64,000 nt of DNA from Amia ocellicauda (Eukaryota; Chordata; Actinopteri; Amiiformes; Amiidae), in NCBI RefSeq assembly GCF_036373705.1, contig NC_089864.1, positions 16,259,501 to 16,323,500 of the forward strand, read 5' to 3'. Positions 9,514-24,627 of the stretch are shown piece by piece; position 1 is the stretch's first letter; each line of letters opens with the position of its first letter. Below the pieces are notes generated by a model. It saw only the letters and a program-made list of their open reading frames with translations, was not told the origin of the DNA and did no database searches. Made by a program: the position numbers and the translations under genes.

Positions 9514-10754
9514 ATCCCTGTCCACAAAGCTGTGTTTCTGCCTCTCATTACCAGTGCTGAGAGCATCCTGTGTCTGTAAGGAAGGGTGCTGGCAATGCTG
9601 TGTAACTGTGCACTTGCACAACTGGGCTCACACAACATTGTGCAGCCTGTTCAAACACAAACAAGGACTTCCTAATTGCTGTCCAAGCCTTGGAAAAACT
9701 CGGGCCAATTTGACGTCATATATGTACTTTGTCAAATTCACACTGTTAGAGTGCTGATTACTGTATTTGTCTTTAATTTACAGTAGACACACATTCACAT
9801 TAGTTGCATATGGCTCCCATGCTCTGTGGTTCTGTGTTTTGAATGTTGCCTATAAACATTTTGGTTGTTTCAATTGTTCATTTAAAAAGTATGAAAACCA
9901 CACATTTTCTATCAACATAGATTAGGTGACTTGAAACAAGGCTTAAATGAAACTTTCAGACAAATGAATATAAATCCGCCACATTGAATATAAATAGCAG
10001 GTTACAAAGCGAGGCAATTACATAAACTTTAACAATGTAGGTCAGCTGGTACTTCTGTGAAATCACACAATCCTTCAATGAATTCTGAATTCACATTTGA
10101 TTGAGCTGTATAAATACCAATAGGAGAACATCTCCGAGTCTTCTCTTGCTTCTTCACAGTGCGTTTCAAAATGCTCTTCATTACAATCATGCCAAGCAAG
10201 GTTAAAAGCAGGAAGTCATCAAATTGTAGCGCTGAACCCATCGAAATCTATCAAATAAATAAGTAACTTATTTAATTAACTTATATAATGTTGAAATTAA
10301 TAAATGCATAAACAAATGTTGAAATATAGACAGAAAACATTATACTGTAACAGTTTATCTCAACTGAAAACCCTTCAGCGCTCAAAGCAAGGAGTCGCAT
10401 ATGGGCACAAATTAGCACCATATGTAACGAATTCAAACCAAAATATATTGTAAACGAGAAAAATAAAGTTGAGAAAAAATGTATGTTGAAAACAAAAAGA
10501 AAACAATCGAAATCAACATGTATACAATTGTAAACAAAAAGAATTATATCAAAATTAAAACAAAAAACCTGAAAGAAAATAATGTTAAAGCGAGAGCACT
10601 GTACGCGCTCAAATTAGCGCCATAAGTATCGCATTCAAAAAAAAAATATTGTAAACAAAAAAAAAAAACGAGAAAAAATTGATGTTGAGATCAAAAATTA
10701 AAAAATCGAATGCGAAATGTATAGAATTGTAATAAAAAAAAAAGAACACCGAAG

Positions 10755-11725
10755 ACAGTTTGCCAGAGAAACAGGAGAAAACTGCATTGGGACTTGGGTC
10801 AAGTGATGATGTTTATACAAAATTAAAGTGAGAAATCCAGACAGCTGCAGGGTTATCGGTGGTTTTTGCAAATCAAAGAGGGTTATTGTGACACAGGATA
10901 CAATAAGGCAGATTCTAAATGTAATTTATCCACAAGGTGTACAACTCCGATGAGCTCACCATTTACAAGTACTAACACAGTACAGGTCCAAAGATGAAAT
11001 TGTGTGTTTTAAAGTCAATTTCAAGTCCAAATGTCGAAAAGTCAACTTTAAAAGTTGTTTTTTCATTCACATGGCTCCAAGGCTCTTCTGTAGAATCCCC
11101 ACCAGGACTCTTCCTAGAGCTGGCCGCCCGGCCAAACTGAGCGATCGGTGGAGAAGGGCCTTAGTCAGGGAGGTGACCAAAAACCCGATGGTCATTCTGA
11201 CAGAGCTCCAGCGTGTCTCTGTGGAGAGAGGAGACCTTCCAGAAGAACAACCATCTCTGCAGCACTGCACCAATCAGGCCTGTATGGTAGAATGGCCAGA
11301 CGGAAGCCACTCCTCAGTAAAAGGCACCTGGAGTTTGCCAAAAGGCACCTGAAGGACTCTCAGACCATGAGAAACAAAGATTGAACTCTTTGATTGAATA
11401 CTTTCCGGATGCACTGTACATGGACACAGCCTTGGCCCCCCTCAGGACAAAGGGGATAAGGATCCTGAACTACCTGGACGACTGGCTGGTGTGCGCAGAC
11501 TCAGTTCATTGAGAGAAAAGCTCCCTCGAACCCACACAGACGGTGGGCTTCTTGGGAATGAAGCTGGACTCTCAAAAAATGCTTGCCTACCTGTCCAGAG
11601 ACAGAATCGAGTCATTGGAGAAATGCCTGGCGTCATTCAGAAGGGCATCGACTCTCCGACTGGTGAATTTTCACAATCTGTTGGGGCTGATGGTGGCCGC
11701 CTCGAATATTCTTCCCTTGGAAGAT
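10755..11725 (+). mobile_element. Unit 2 composite: integrase-type, Tc1 and DIRS fragments
   Basis: The same three broken fragments in the same order as at 2175-3145, with the same breakpoints. The Tc1 part is about 11065-11383 and the DIRS part about 11405-11725. One visible change is GCAC for CTCC in the Tc1 part, shared with units 3 and 4. The composite was therefore assembled before the array expanded. Confidence 0.7.
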
Positions 11726-12451
11726 ACATAGATGTATTTTGAATCCAGAATGATATCAAAAAGGACAAAAGACCAATCAATACATACAATAATCTGAACT
11801 GTTTTCTATGGGTGCGTTCACAAGTCGCAGACTTTCAGAATTCTGGCCAGAATCTGCAGATTCAGAAGATTCTCAGAAAGCCATGGGCTAAAGTGCTCAA
11901 AGTTTGCACATTATAACAGAATATGAACAGCCTATATCACATAGTCAACAAACTTGCAAGGTTAGTACAGAGCTCCGAACTAACCACGGGATCATCCCCA
12001 GTTAGAGCTGTTTTCAGTTCGTTTGCAATTGACACTAAAAGTGCAATACATCATTTAGCATATCAACGGTTTATGAATTATCAAACTGGTGGGCACCAGC
12101 TTCACATTGGACGGGCATTGCCCCCCAGTGCCCCTGCGTAGCAACGGCCCTGAAAACAACATTTAATTTATAAATCATGTATTTATTTTTTACAATCTAG
12201 GATGTGAGACTCATATATTGTTGACTGTAAATCTCCTATGTACTTGTGTAAATTGGAATTAGTAAATTGCATTATGCCTTGAACTGTACTGTATTACTGC
12301 ACTCTGTATTGCTCTTGTATTTTGTAAGTCGCCCTGGACAAGGGTGTCTGCTAATAAATACATAAGTCATACAGTAAGTCTAATATTAACAATATTCTGA
12401 CAATATTCTACATAGAATATGCAAAGAAAATAAATGAATACCAAAAACAGC

Positions 12452-12515
<64 letters not shown>
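12452..12515 (+). repeat. (AAT)n microsatellite, unit 2, about 21 triplets
   Basis: Perfect run, about three triplets longer than in unit 1. Confidence 0.95.
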
Positions 12516-12516
<1 letters not shown>

Positions 12517-13347
12517 ATGTTATATTACTTATCATTATTTTCTGTTATATTATTAGTTTGTTTAGTGTGAAGAGTGCACATTTGGTCATTTAATTCTTCC
12601 CACAGCAGTATGTCAGCAGCAAAAAATAAATCACTATAAACCAGCCTCCTCCAGCAGCAGTGCCCCTTCCAGTTAGCCAGATGACAGAAGTCAGGATTTT
12701 CCATTCCTCAAAGCAAGCTTAAAGTCCAGATGAGTAAATTACCATAGCAGAGCCTGATTTAAATTATTGGATTAACTGACTACGGCTGACTAGACTGAAT
12801 TACTTAAACCAGTGACGAGGAATGGGGCCCAGTTCCAGTGCTGCTTTAATCATTTGTATAAATGATTTTAATTTTGATAATTAACACTTTTCTGGTGTAG
12901 GTAAATAAAAATGTATATTGAGTCCAAGAACAAACTTACTGTGATATTGTCTTCCATAAATTGAAATGTGCATGTCATGTCTTTACTTCTATTCACATTG
13001 GAGGTAATGTGTGGGGAAAGGCTTTAAAATCACTAATTACTGCTCCGAGAGTCCCCTAACTCCACATAAATACAGAGCACTGAAAGAAAGTACATAACAG
13101 TATTTTATGTATCTTAATATTACAAAATACCAATAACATACCATTGATAGCATATCATACAACAAAGGTGTAAATTGTTATTCCAATATTATGTTCCACA
13201 ATACAATGTCAGGATTATTTCAATACAGCACACGTGTTATGCATAGCATTGCCTAGTATAATATACTTTGCTTACTTAAATGCTATTGATTCACTTTGAT
13301 CCCACCAAGAGATAATCAGAAAAAGTGCGACTAGATTAAAAATCAAA

Positions 13348-14819
13348 TAGGGCTGGCCGATAAATCGATAACAATAATTATCGGGGTAATTACTTATCTC
13401 GATAACGATATAAATATAATGTCGATAATTCGGTACAGCAGTCCAGTTCACCTCTATGACACAGCAGCAGCGTGCGGAGGAGTGACAGTAGCCCGCGGAG
13501 AGGAGCAGCCTGAAACACTGCGCCTCTCGGACCCCTGGCTCAGCCAGAGCCCTCTGTGAAACCCGGCCGTGTCGGAAGATCATTTGTTGTGGAGGAGCAG
13601 AGCGATTGTGGGTTTGGTTTGTTTCGTTTTAAAAACAAAGACCGAAAACAACACTACGAGCGATACAGCCTGATGTGGAGACGACTTGTGTGTCTATTTT
13701 ATTAATTCTGCTGTACATGATTGTAAACAGCGTAATAAATAAAAGTTTTTGTTAAGAGAGATTAGGAAGAGCTAAACGTGTATAGACAACATTATATTCA
13801 GACAAGCATTACGTTACTGTAAGAAAACATCTCCAAGTGCAACAATAAAATATTTGCTATTTATTATTATTATTATTGTTATTATTGCAATCATCATCAA
13901 GATATGTGCTAGTAGATATGTATTTTAAACGGCATAACTTGACTCCCTTAACTTATTACTCTTACTACAGATTTGTAACTCCAAACGACACTTTTGAGCG
14001 TATTATTTTAATTTGCTTAGGAGACGCCCTTAACCAGGGCAAGTTACAGTTGAAACACAATACACACGTTTCGCGATTAATCCAGATACAATATAGCAGG
14101 TTTAAAGTGTGCACACTTCAGTCATGGCGTTTATGGACACATTTATAAACCAGTCCAGCGGCTCGCCAGTCATATTTGCCGGCGCTGCAGCTTTTGAGTG
14201 CAGCTCCGAATATCATTTTAATATCTCGACAAAAAGAACCAACTGTGTGTGAATGTGTGAGAGAAAGCACCGCCAGCAGAAATAATTTGAGATCAGGGGA
14301 CATTCATAAAACATTCGGGGCTGAAGCCCCCCTAAAACATGAACCAGTCCTTAATATTTTAGAGGGAAACCCAGATCTGCTGTAGGTATTTATTCATTCA
14401 TTTAACTTGTAAAAGGACACACGTTAACTAAATTGTGTTCGCCTTGATGCTGATTGTCTCCGCTGGGCTGTTATACATCAGACTGCAGATATTTATTTTA
14501 TTGAGGAAAAAGGACTGAAATGGATTTTACTTAATTTTACTGATGCATATTTCTATGTTTTTTGTTTATCATAATTTTTTTGAACCTCAGATTTGTGAAA
14601 TGATCCACTGTTTGGCAAGTGTTTGTCATGTTCTGACCATAAAGAATAGTTTAAAACCACAATTAACTGTCTGGTTTCTTCAACTTTCACTCAGGAGCAA
14701 AAATCAGCCTTTTAACTTGAAAGGAATAATGATTTGACATTCATCGTGAAAATTATCGATATGGACTGATATGAAATATTTTATCGTGATAACATTTTTG
14801 GCCATATCGCCCAGCCCTA
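13348..14819. mobile_element. Non-autonomous hAT-like element in unit 2
   Basis: Same ends, length (1472 bp) and flanks as the unit 1 copy. It was inherited by unit duplication rather than by a new insertion. Confidence 0.7.
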
Positions 14820-16033
14820 CATTCAAATAAAGATTACTTCCTTATTTATATAATTGTATTCATCGTCTGATTTTAACAGACTGCTACATAGATTGGCTCA
14901 GCAAGAAAAACATTGAAGAGGCTGAAATAAAATCAAGATTTTCCAAAATTGCAAGATATCTTACAAAAACAAAACATGGACATTAACAAAAAATATAACT
15001 GTGGACCAAAGACTGGTCTTGTTATTTTTAATTAAATGTATTACATTGCACCATATAAGTTACTATAACATACTGGGCAGAGCTTTTATGTTTGAATTGG
15101 TTTTATTGCTTGTTACCTATAATTTCACGTCGTTTTTTTTTTTTTGTAATAGACGTTTATATCTGGTCTAATTATTGTACATTTGTTTTTGTATTTCAAT
15201 TGTTTTTTTTATTTTTTTATAAAGCATGTCATAGCTACTCAAATAAAATATCACATGTAAATACTACATTTATCTTTAAGGGTCCTGATAACTTATCCGT
15301 AGGATTAATCAATACAAATTGTGCTGTATCTTTGATACATTTTCTAGCTTTTCAGTCCATATCAGTAATATTTCATATTTAGAATTTGAAATGAAGACCT
15401 AAAAATATCTTTAGTATCTATAGTATATGTATGTGTGTTTCTGGTCAAAAGGTGGTCACAAAGTGGTCAAACCAGCAAGAGCTAGTCAGACCAGCAAGAG
15501 CAGGTCACAAGGTGGACAAACCAGCAAGAGCTGATCAAGGTGGTCAGACCAGCAGTAAACCAGTTGTTCCAAAATACAAAATACAAGTCTAATACGTCTC
15601 TTGCTATGAAAATGTGGGAAGCTCTGACCTGGTGTGTTAAAATGGGTGTTTTAAATCCTGGAGGTTTCTTTGGGAAATGAAGTCCCTTTGCCCATATCTT
15701 AAACATAATGTTTCAGGGTTTCCCACAGCTATATACAAAAAATCGTTGACCAACAGTACACAAGAACCTATATTGAAACAAGTGCTCTTACTCCAATGAG
15801 GACAAAACATGCCACCTTGTTTAATATCAAATTAAAGGGGATAACTTAAGGATCTCATAAATGTGAATACTAACCACACCACATTCATACACAGACAATT
15901 ATCCATGTAAAACACATTTTGTGAAACTATCTAAAACTCATGGAGGCAGCAACTTTCCAATACACATTATTAGGGTGGAGGGGGGCAGAAAACCCAACAA
16001 TAGGATATTTAAATTGTATGACACCTGAACCAA

Positions 16034-16088
16034 CCAATCAGCAATTTGGAGGGAAAGACATTAGAAACTCGTCTAAAACATATAAAAG
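16034..16088 (+). promoter_or_regulatory. CCAAT box and TATA box of peptide gene copy C
   Basis: CCAAT at 16034-16038 and TATAAAAG at 16081-16088. The non-coding exon 1 ends at 16248 with the donor GTAATA. The region differs from copy B by single bases only, such as GTGAAA for GTGGAA in the exon 1 leader. Confidence 0.7.
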
Positions 16089-16809
16089 CCGTGGTTAGGG
16101 ACCAGCAATTTGGAGTGAAAATCCAGGAGGATATCAGGACCAGAACTTCTCCACCAAAAACCTGGAAGCTTGGCAACCAAGTCCCCAAATCCACACAGTC
16201 TGCCAGCCCTCCCCACTATTGAACGTCTGCATAACTGAAGCTACACAGGTAATACATTTCTGCATACTATTCAAGGATTACATAAATCACAATTACATAA
16301 AACCTAGTAGTGCATGGGCTCTGAATTGTAGGAACAGGTGGAATTTAACTTTTAATTGTATTATTTTACATATTTTGTGCCTCGACATTTTCAATCAACT
16401 GAGTTTGTATTAGGAAGGTATTGTGGTCATTTACCCAGATGATTCAGAGGATGGCCGCTGTGGGTTATATGTATAGGGGTCACTAGAAAGCAGGACTTTA
16501 TTCAGCAATTATTACTTCCTCTGATATTGATCCAAGACAAACAAGCCACACTCCATCTAATGGTCTTAGGCCAATAAAACAATTACTAAGGAGAAATGAA
16601 AGGCAATTTGTCCATTGCAATATTTTGGATGCATCTTAACAGATCAGCATCCATTCACTCAATAGACTAACTACACAGCATTTAAATATATGAAATGATC
16701 ACACTATGATAACAGGCCATGAATCAGCTGCCTTGTTAATTAAACATGCAAACTATTAAAACACAATCCCTCTGCTCCTCAGCAGGACAACACTGAACCC
16801 AGAGGCACC

Positions 16810-17218
16810 ATGAAGACTATGATCATTCTGTTCGTCATTGCCACGCTCTACAGCAGTAAGTGAAACCTATGACAATTCATCATCAATAACTTTGTATTGG
16901 GCCACCATAGACTGCTTAACAGTGGAATATTTAACGAAGAAAGCAATGTAGACTTGTCCAAAATGACTACTGGAAATGTGAAGATGACATTTTAAACAGA
17001 AATGATAAAGAGCTCTTATAACAGGCTGCCCTACAAATATATACAATGTCTGAGAAATACAGAGTAATAAAAGCCGAGTCTGTGGTTTATGTATCTATTT
17101 GGTAACTCTATGCACAACATCTCCTCATCTGCTTTAAATGCTCTTCTTTTCAGTTTCAGCTGTATGTGCACTGGCCTACCAACCTGTCAGTTTCATGGGA
17201 AATCAAAAAGGGAAGTAA
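16810..17218 (+). CDS. Peptide gene copy C: 36-residue secreted peptide precursor
   Basis: Exon 2 is 16783-16855 with ATG at 16810, exon 3 is 17154-17219 with TAA at 17216-17218, and exon 4 starts at 17990. The signal peptide has one replacement relative to copy B, ACG for GCG (Ala to Thr, MKTMIILFVIATLYS), a mild change in the hydrophobic core that it shares with copy D. The mature region YQPVSFMGNQKGK is unchanged. All splice consensus bases are kept, including the two overlapping donors at the end of exon 3. Function unknown. Confidence 0.7.
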
Positions 17219-18096
17219 GGTAAGTCGAATTCAATATTTACTAAGTATTATTAATTAATAATATTGAATGTAGTTTACTTACACAAGTTCCATGACAGCT
17301 CCATCAGCATCAGACAACTTTAACAGTGGTTCCTACAGCTATATACAAAAAGCCATTACCCACAATTCTCATTTTCACAGCAAGAGGTGTATTGGTAAAA
17401 AACCACATGAACTGCATAGCAGGTTTTAAGTTCAGAGTTTGAAATTAGTTATTGTGTAAAGTCAAGAACAATGTAATGCTACAAACATTCTTATTTAGCT
17501 CATAGGAAAATACTTGAATTATTGTTATTGATATCAGATATAGTGCTTGATTTGGGAACAATAACCCATACATTATGTATGGTATTTCAGATTGAAAAGT
17601 AATTATACAATGTTACATTTTGTATATATAAAAAGGTCACATTTTGGTACTTGAATAACTGAAGGATAGTACATTTCTACCATACTTGAAAATTGATCCA
17701 TCTGGGTTTGTAGTGCAACAGAGAAATGTGCAAAAGCAACAGATCAGTTAGCATAGGATCTTAAAAACATATATAGGTGTTTTTTTTTCACATCCTATCA
17801 TTAACAATCTGGTGATTTTGAAGATACAAAAATTAGCATTTCAGCAACAAGAACAGATCTGCATGGAGTTCAAAAAGTGACAAGCGAGTCTTTTTAAGGA
17901 GGAGAGACAGAGAGTGGCTGGTGGTTCAGGGACCTAGAGTTTACAATATTATTATTATAACCTATTTGTCTGCCTCTTCCTTTTTCTAGAGTTCATCGGA
18001 GGCTGCTGTAATCAAGACCATTCCCGCCTCGCTCTATTGAAATAAGAAACTGTGTAACAGTCTGTATAGTAGAAAGAGTGATGAGAGCATTAACTA

Positions 18097-18102
18097 AATA
18101 AA
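18097..18102 (+). terminator. Poly(A) signal of peptide gene copy C
   Basis: AATAAA in the last exon, which begins at 17990. Confidence 0.65.
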
Positions 18103-19343
18103 ATCCCTGTCCACAAAGCTGTGTTTCTGCCTCTCATTACCAGTGCCGAGAGCATCCTGTGTCTGTAAGGAAGGGTGCTGGCAATGCTGTGTAACTGTGC
18201 ACTTGCACAACTGGGCTCACACAACATTGTGCAGCCTGTTCAAACACAAACAAGGACTTCCTAATTGCTGTCCAAGCCTTGGAAAAACTCGGGCCAATTT
18301 GACGTCATATATGTACTTTGTCAAATTCACACTGTTAGAGTGCTGATTACTGTATTTGTCTTTAATTTACAGTAGACACACATTCACATTAGTTGCATAT
18401 GGCTCCCATGCTCTGTGGTTCTGTGTTTTGAATGTTGCCTATAAACATTTTGGTTGTTTCAATTGTTCATTTAAAAAGTATGAAAACCACACATTTTCTA
18501 TCAACATAGATTAGGTGACTTGAAACAAGGCTTAAATGAAACTTTCAGACAAATGAATATAAATCCGCCACATTGAATATAAATAGCAGGTTACAAAGCG
18601 AGGCAATTACATAAACTTTAACAATGTAGGTCAGCTGGTACTTCTGTGAAATCACACAATCCTTCAATGAATTCTGAATTCACATTTGATTGAGCTGTAT
18701 AAATACCAATAGGAGAACATCTCCGAGTCTTCTCTTGCTTCTTCACAGTGCGTTTCAAAATGCTCTTCATTACAATCATGCCAAGCAAGGTTAAAAGCAG
18801 GAAGTCATCAAATTGTAGCGCTGAACCCATCGAAATCTATCAAATAAATAAGTAACTTATTTAATTAACTTATATAATGTTGAAATTAATAAATGCATAA
18901 ACAAATGTTGAAATATAGACAGAAAACATTATACTGTAACAGTTTATCTCAACTGAAAACCCTTCAGCGCTCAAAGCAAGGAGTCGCATATGGGCACAAA
19001 TTAGCACCATATGTAACGAATTCAAACCAAAATATATTGTAAACGAGAAAAATAAAGTTGAGAAAAAATGTATGTTGAAAACAAAAAGAAAACAATCGAA
19101 ATCAACATGTATACAATTGTAAACAAAAAGAATTATATCAAAATTAAAACAAAAAACCTGAAAGAAAATAATGTTAAAGCGAGAGCACTGTACGCGCTCA
19201 AATTAGCGCCATAAGTATCGCATTCAAAAAAAAAAATATTGTAAACAAAAAAAAAAACGAGAAAAAATTGATGTTGAGATCAAAAATTAAAAAATCGAAT
19301 GCGAAATGTATAGAATTGTAATAAAAAAAAAAGAACACCGAAG

Positions 19344-20314
19344 ACAGTTTGCCAGAGAAACAGGAGAAAACTGCATTGGGACTTGGGTCAAGTGATGATG
19401 TTTATACAAAATTAAAGTGAGAAATCCAGACAGCTGCAGGGTTATCGGTGGTTTTTGCAAATCAAAGAGGGTTATTGTGACACAGGATACAATAAGGCAG
19501 ATTCTAAATGTAATTTATCCACAAGGTGTACAACTCCGATGAGCTCACCATTTACAAGTACTAACACAGTACAGGTCCAAAGATGAAATTGTGTGTTTTA
19601 AAGTCAATTTCAAGTCCAAATGTCGAAAAGTCAACTTTAAAAGTTGTTTTTTCATTCACATGGCTCCAAGGCTCTTCTGTAGAATCCCCACCAGGACTCT
19701 TCCTAGAGCTGGCCGCCCGGCCAAACTGAGCGATCGGTGGAGAAGGGCCTTAGTCAGGGAGGTGACCAAAAACCCGATGGTCATTCTGACAGAGCTCCAG
19801 CGTGTCTCTGTGGAGAGAGGAGACCTTCCAGAAGAACAACCATCTCTGCAGCACTGCACCAATCAGGCCTGTATGGTAGAATGGCCAGACGGAAGCCACT
19901 CCTCAGTAAAAGGCACCTGGAGTTTGCCAAAAGGCACCTGAAGGACTCTCAGACCATGAGAAACAAAGATTGAACTCTTTGATTGAATACTTTCCGGATG
20001 CACTGTACATGGACACAGCCTTGGCCCCCCTCAGGACAAAGGGGATAAGGATCCTGAACTACCTGGACGACTGGCTGGTGTGCGCAGACTCAGTTCATTG
20101 AGAGAAAAGCTCCCTCGAACCCACACAGACGGTGGGCTTCTTGGGAATGAAGCTGGACTCTCAAAAAATGCTTGCCTACCTGTCCAGAGACAGAATCGAG
20201 TCATTGGAGAAATGCCTGGCGTCATTCAGAAGGGCATCGACTCTCCGACTGGTGAATTTTCACAATCTGTTGGGGCTGATGGTGGCCGCCTCGAATATTC
20301 TTCCCTTGGAAGAT
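19344..20314 (+). mobile_element. Unit 3 composite: integrase-type, Tc1 and DIRS fragments
   Basis: Tc1 part about 19654-19972 and DIRS part about 19994-20314, matching unit 2 almost base for base. Confidence 0.7.
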
Positions 20315-21040
20315 ACATAGATGTATTTTGAATCCAGAATGATATCAAAAAGGACAAAAGACCAATCAATACATACAATAATCTGAACTGTTTTCTATGG
20401 GTGCGTTCACAAGTCGCAGACTTTCAGAATTCTGGCCAGAATCTGCAGATTCAGAAGATTCTCAGAAAGCCATGGGCTAAAGTGCTCAAAGTTTGCACAT
20501 TATAACAGAATATGAACAGCCTATATCACATAGTCAACAAACTTGCAAGGTTAGTACAGAGCTCCGAACTAACCACGGGATCATCCCCAGTTAGAGCTGT
20601 TTTCAGTTCGTTTGCAATTGACACTAAAAGTGCAATACATCATTTAGCATATCAACGGTTTATGAATTATCAAACTGGTGGGCACCAGCTTCACATTGGA
20701 CGGGCATTGCCCCCCAGTGCCCCTGCGTAGCAACGGCCCTGAAAACAACATTTAATTTATAAATCATGTATTTATTTTTTACAATCTAGGATGTGAGACT
20801 CATATATTGTTGACTGTAAATCTCCTATGTACTTGTGTAAATTGGAATTAGTAAATTGCATTATGCCTTGAACTGTACTGTATTACTGCACTCTGTATTG
20901 CTCTTGTATTTTGTAAGTCGCCCTGGACAAGGGTGTCTGCTAATAAATACATAAGTCATACAGTAAGTCTAATATTAACAATATTCTGACAATATTCTAC
21001 ATAGAATATGCAAAGAAAATAAATGAATACCAAAAACAGC

Positions 21041-21110
<70 letters not shown>
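21041..21110 (+). repeat. (AAT)n microsatellite, unit 3, about 23 triplets
   Basis: Longest of the four tracts. Confidence 0.95.
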
Positions 21111-21111
<1 letters not shown>

Positions 21112-21942
21112 ATGTTATATTACTTATCATTATTTTCTGTTATATTATTAGTTTGTTTAGTGTGAAGAGTGCACATTTGGTCATTTAATTCTTCCCACAG
21201 CAGTATGTCAGCAGCAAAAAATAAATCACTATAAACCAGCCTCCTCCAGCAGCAGTGCCCCTTCCAGTTAGCCAGATGACAGAAGTCAGGATTTTCCATT
21301 CCTCAAAGCAAGCTTAAAGTCCAGATGAGTAAATTACCATAGCAGAGCCTGATTTAAATTATTGGATTAACTGACTACGGCTGACTAGACTGAATTACTT
21401 AAACCAGTGACGAGGAATGGGGCCCAGTTCCAGTGCTGCTTTAATCATTTGTATAAATGATTTTAATTTTGATAATTAACACTTTTCTGGTGTAGGTAAA
21501 TAAAAATGTATATTGAGTCCAAGAACAAACTTACTGTGATATTGTCTTCCATAAATTGAAATGTGCATGTCATGTCTTTACTTCTATTCACATTGGAGGT
21601 AATGTGTGGGGAAAGGCTTTAAAATCACTAATTACTGCTCCGAGAGTCCCCTAACTCCACATAAATACAGAGCACTGAAAGAAAGTACATAACAGTATTT
21701 TATGTATCTTAATATTACAAAATACCAATAACATACCATTGATAGCATATCATACAACAAAGGTGTAAATTGTTATTCCAATATTATGTTCCACAATACA
21801 ATGTCAGGATTATTTCAATACAGCACACGTGTTATGCATAGCATTGCCTAGTATAATATACTTTGCTTACTTAAATGCTATTGATTCACTTTGATCCCAC
21901 CAAGAGATAATCAGAAAAAGTGCGACTAGATTAAAAATCAAA

Positions 21943-23414
21943 TAGGGCTGGCCGATAAATCGATAACAATAATTATCGGGGTAATTACTTATCTCGATAA
22001 CGATATAAATATAATGTCGATAATTCGGTACAGCAGTCCAGTTCACCTCTATGACACAGCAGCAGCGTGCGGAGGAGTGACAGTAGCCCGCGGAGAGGAG
22101 CAGCCTGAAACACTGCGCCTCTCGGACCCCTGGCTCAGCCAGAGCCCTCTGTGAAACCCGGCCGTGTCGGAAGATCATTTGTTGTGGAGGAGCAGAGCGA
22201 TTGTGGGTTTGGTTTGTTTCGTTTTAAAAACAAAGACCGAAAACAACACTACGAGCGATACAGCCTGATGTGGAGACGACTTGTGTGTCTATTTTATTAA
22301 TTCTGCTGTACATGATTGTAAACAGCGTAATAAATAAAAGTTTTTGTTAAGAGAGATTAGGAAGAGCTAAACGTGTATAGACAACATTATATTCAGACAA
22401 GCATTACGTTACTGTAAGAAAACATCTCCAAGTGCAACAATAAAATATTTGCTATTTATTATTATTATTATTGTTATTATTGCAATCATCATCAAGATAT
22501 GTGCTAGTAGATATGTATTTTAAACGGCATAACTTGACTCCCTTAACTTATTACTCTTACTACAGATTTGTAACTCCAAACGACACTTTTGAGCGTATTA
22601 TTTTAATTTGCTTAGGAGACGCCCTTAACCAGGGCAAGTTACAGTTGAAACACAATACACACGTTTCGCGATTAATCCAGATACAATATAGCAGGTTTAA
22701 AGTGTGCACACTTCAGTCATGGCGTTTATGGACACATTTATAAACCAGTCCAGCGGCTCGCCAGTCATATTTGCCGGCGCTGCAGCTTTTGAGTGCAGCT
22801 CCGAATATCATTTTAATATCTCGACAAAAAGAACCAACTGTGTGTGAATGTGTGAGAGAAAGCACCGCCAGCAGAAATAATTTGAGATCAGGGGACATTC
22901 ATAAAACATTCGGGGCTGAAGCCCCCCTAAAACATGAACCAGTCCTTAATATTTTAGAGGGAAACCCAGATCTGCTGTAGGTATTTATTCATTCATTTAA
23001 CTTGTAAAAGGACACACGTTAACTAAATTGTGTTCGCCTTGATGCTGATTGTCTCCGCTGGGCTGTTATACATCAGACTGCAGATATTTATTTTATTGAG
23101 GAAAAAGGACTGAAATGGATTTTACTTAATTTTACTGATGCATATTTCTATGTTTTTTGTTTATCATAATTTTTTTGAACCTCAGATTTGTGAAATGATC
23201 CACTGTTTGGCAAGTGTTTGTCATGTTCTGACCATAAAGAATAGTTTAAAACCACAATTAACTGTCTGGTTTCTTCAACTTTCACTCAGGAGCAAAAATC
23301 AGCCTTTTAACTTGAAAGGAATAATGATTTGACATTCATCGTGAAAATTATCGATATGGACTGATATGAAATATTTTATCGTGATAACATTTTTGGCCAT
23401 ATCGCCCAGCCCTA
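21943..23414. mobile_element. Non-autonomous hAT-like element in unit 3
   Basis: 1472 bp with the same terminal inverted repeats as in units 1 and 2. It is the last copy; the element is absent from unit 4. Confidence 0.7.
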
Positions 23415-24627
23415 CATTCAAATAAAGATTACTTCCTTATTTATATAATTGTATTCATCGTCTGATTTTAACAGACTGCTACATAGATTGGCTCAGCAAG
23501 AAAAACATTGAAGAGGCTGAAATAAAATCAAGATTTTCCAAAATTGCAAGATATCTTACAAAAACAAAACATGGACATTAACAAAAAATATAACTGTGGA
23601 CCAAAGACTGGTCTTGTTATTTTTAATTAAATGTATTACATTGCACCATATAAGTTACTATAACATACTGGGCAGAGCTTTTATGTTTGAATTGGTTTTA
23701 TTGCTTGTTACCTATAATTTCACGTCGTTTTTTTTTTTTGTAATAGACGTTTATATCTGGTCTAATTATTGTACATTTGTTTTTGTATTTCAATTGTTTT
23801 TTTTATTTTTTTATAAAGCATGTCATAGCTACTCAAATAAAATATCACATGTAAATACTACATTTATCTTTAAGGGTCCTGATAACTTATCCGTAGGATT
23901 AATCAATACAAATTGTGCTGTATCTTTGATACATTTTCTAGCTTTTCAGTCCATATCAGTAATATTTCATATTTAGAATTTGAAATGAAGACCTAAAAAT
24001 ATCTTTAGTATCTATAGTATATGTATGTGTGTTTCTGGTCAAAAGGTGGTCACAAAGTGGTCAAACCAGCAAGAGCTAGTCAGACCAGCAAGAGCAGGTC
24101 ACAAGGTGGACAAACCAGCAAGAGCTGATCAAGGTGGTCAGACCAGCAGTAAACCAGTTGTTCCAAAATACAAAATACAAGTCTAATACGTCTCTTGCTA
24201 TGAAAATGTGGGAAGCTCTGACCTGGTGTGTTAAAATGGGTGTTTTAAATCCTGGAGGTTTCTTTGGGAAATGAAGTCCCTTTGCCCATATCTTAAACAT
24301 AATGTTTCAGGGTTTCCCACAGCTATATACAAAAAATCGTTGACCAACAGTACACAAGAACCTATATTGAAACAAGTGCTCTTACTCCAATGAGGACAAA
24401 ACATGCCACCTTGTTTAATATCAAATTAAAGGGGATAACTTAAGGATCTCATAAATGTGAATACTAACCACACCACATTCATACACAGACAATAATCCAT
24501 GTAAAACACATTTTGTGAAACTATCTAAAACTCATGGAGGCAGCAACTTTCCAATACACATTATTAGGGTGGAGGGGGGCAGAAAACCCAACAATAGGAT
24601 ATTTAAATTGTATGACACCTGAACCAA

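Larger units (their letters stand above)
8579..17167 (+). repeat. Tandem array unit 2 (8589 bp)
   Basis: Near-identical repeat of unit 1 with the same gene parts and element fragments in the same order. Visible differences include a longer (AAT)n tract and a few substitutions, for example CACG for ACGC in the hAT-like element near 14418 and a changed base at 15900. The 11-bp length difference from unit 1 comes largely from the microsatellite and homopolymers. Confidence 0.95.

Noticed and set aside
23596-23976. 126-codon frame in unit 3 longer than its 96-codon counterparts
   Set aside because: Created by a homopolymer-T length difference only; the sequence is low-complexity AT-rich.
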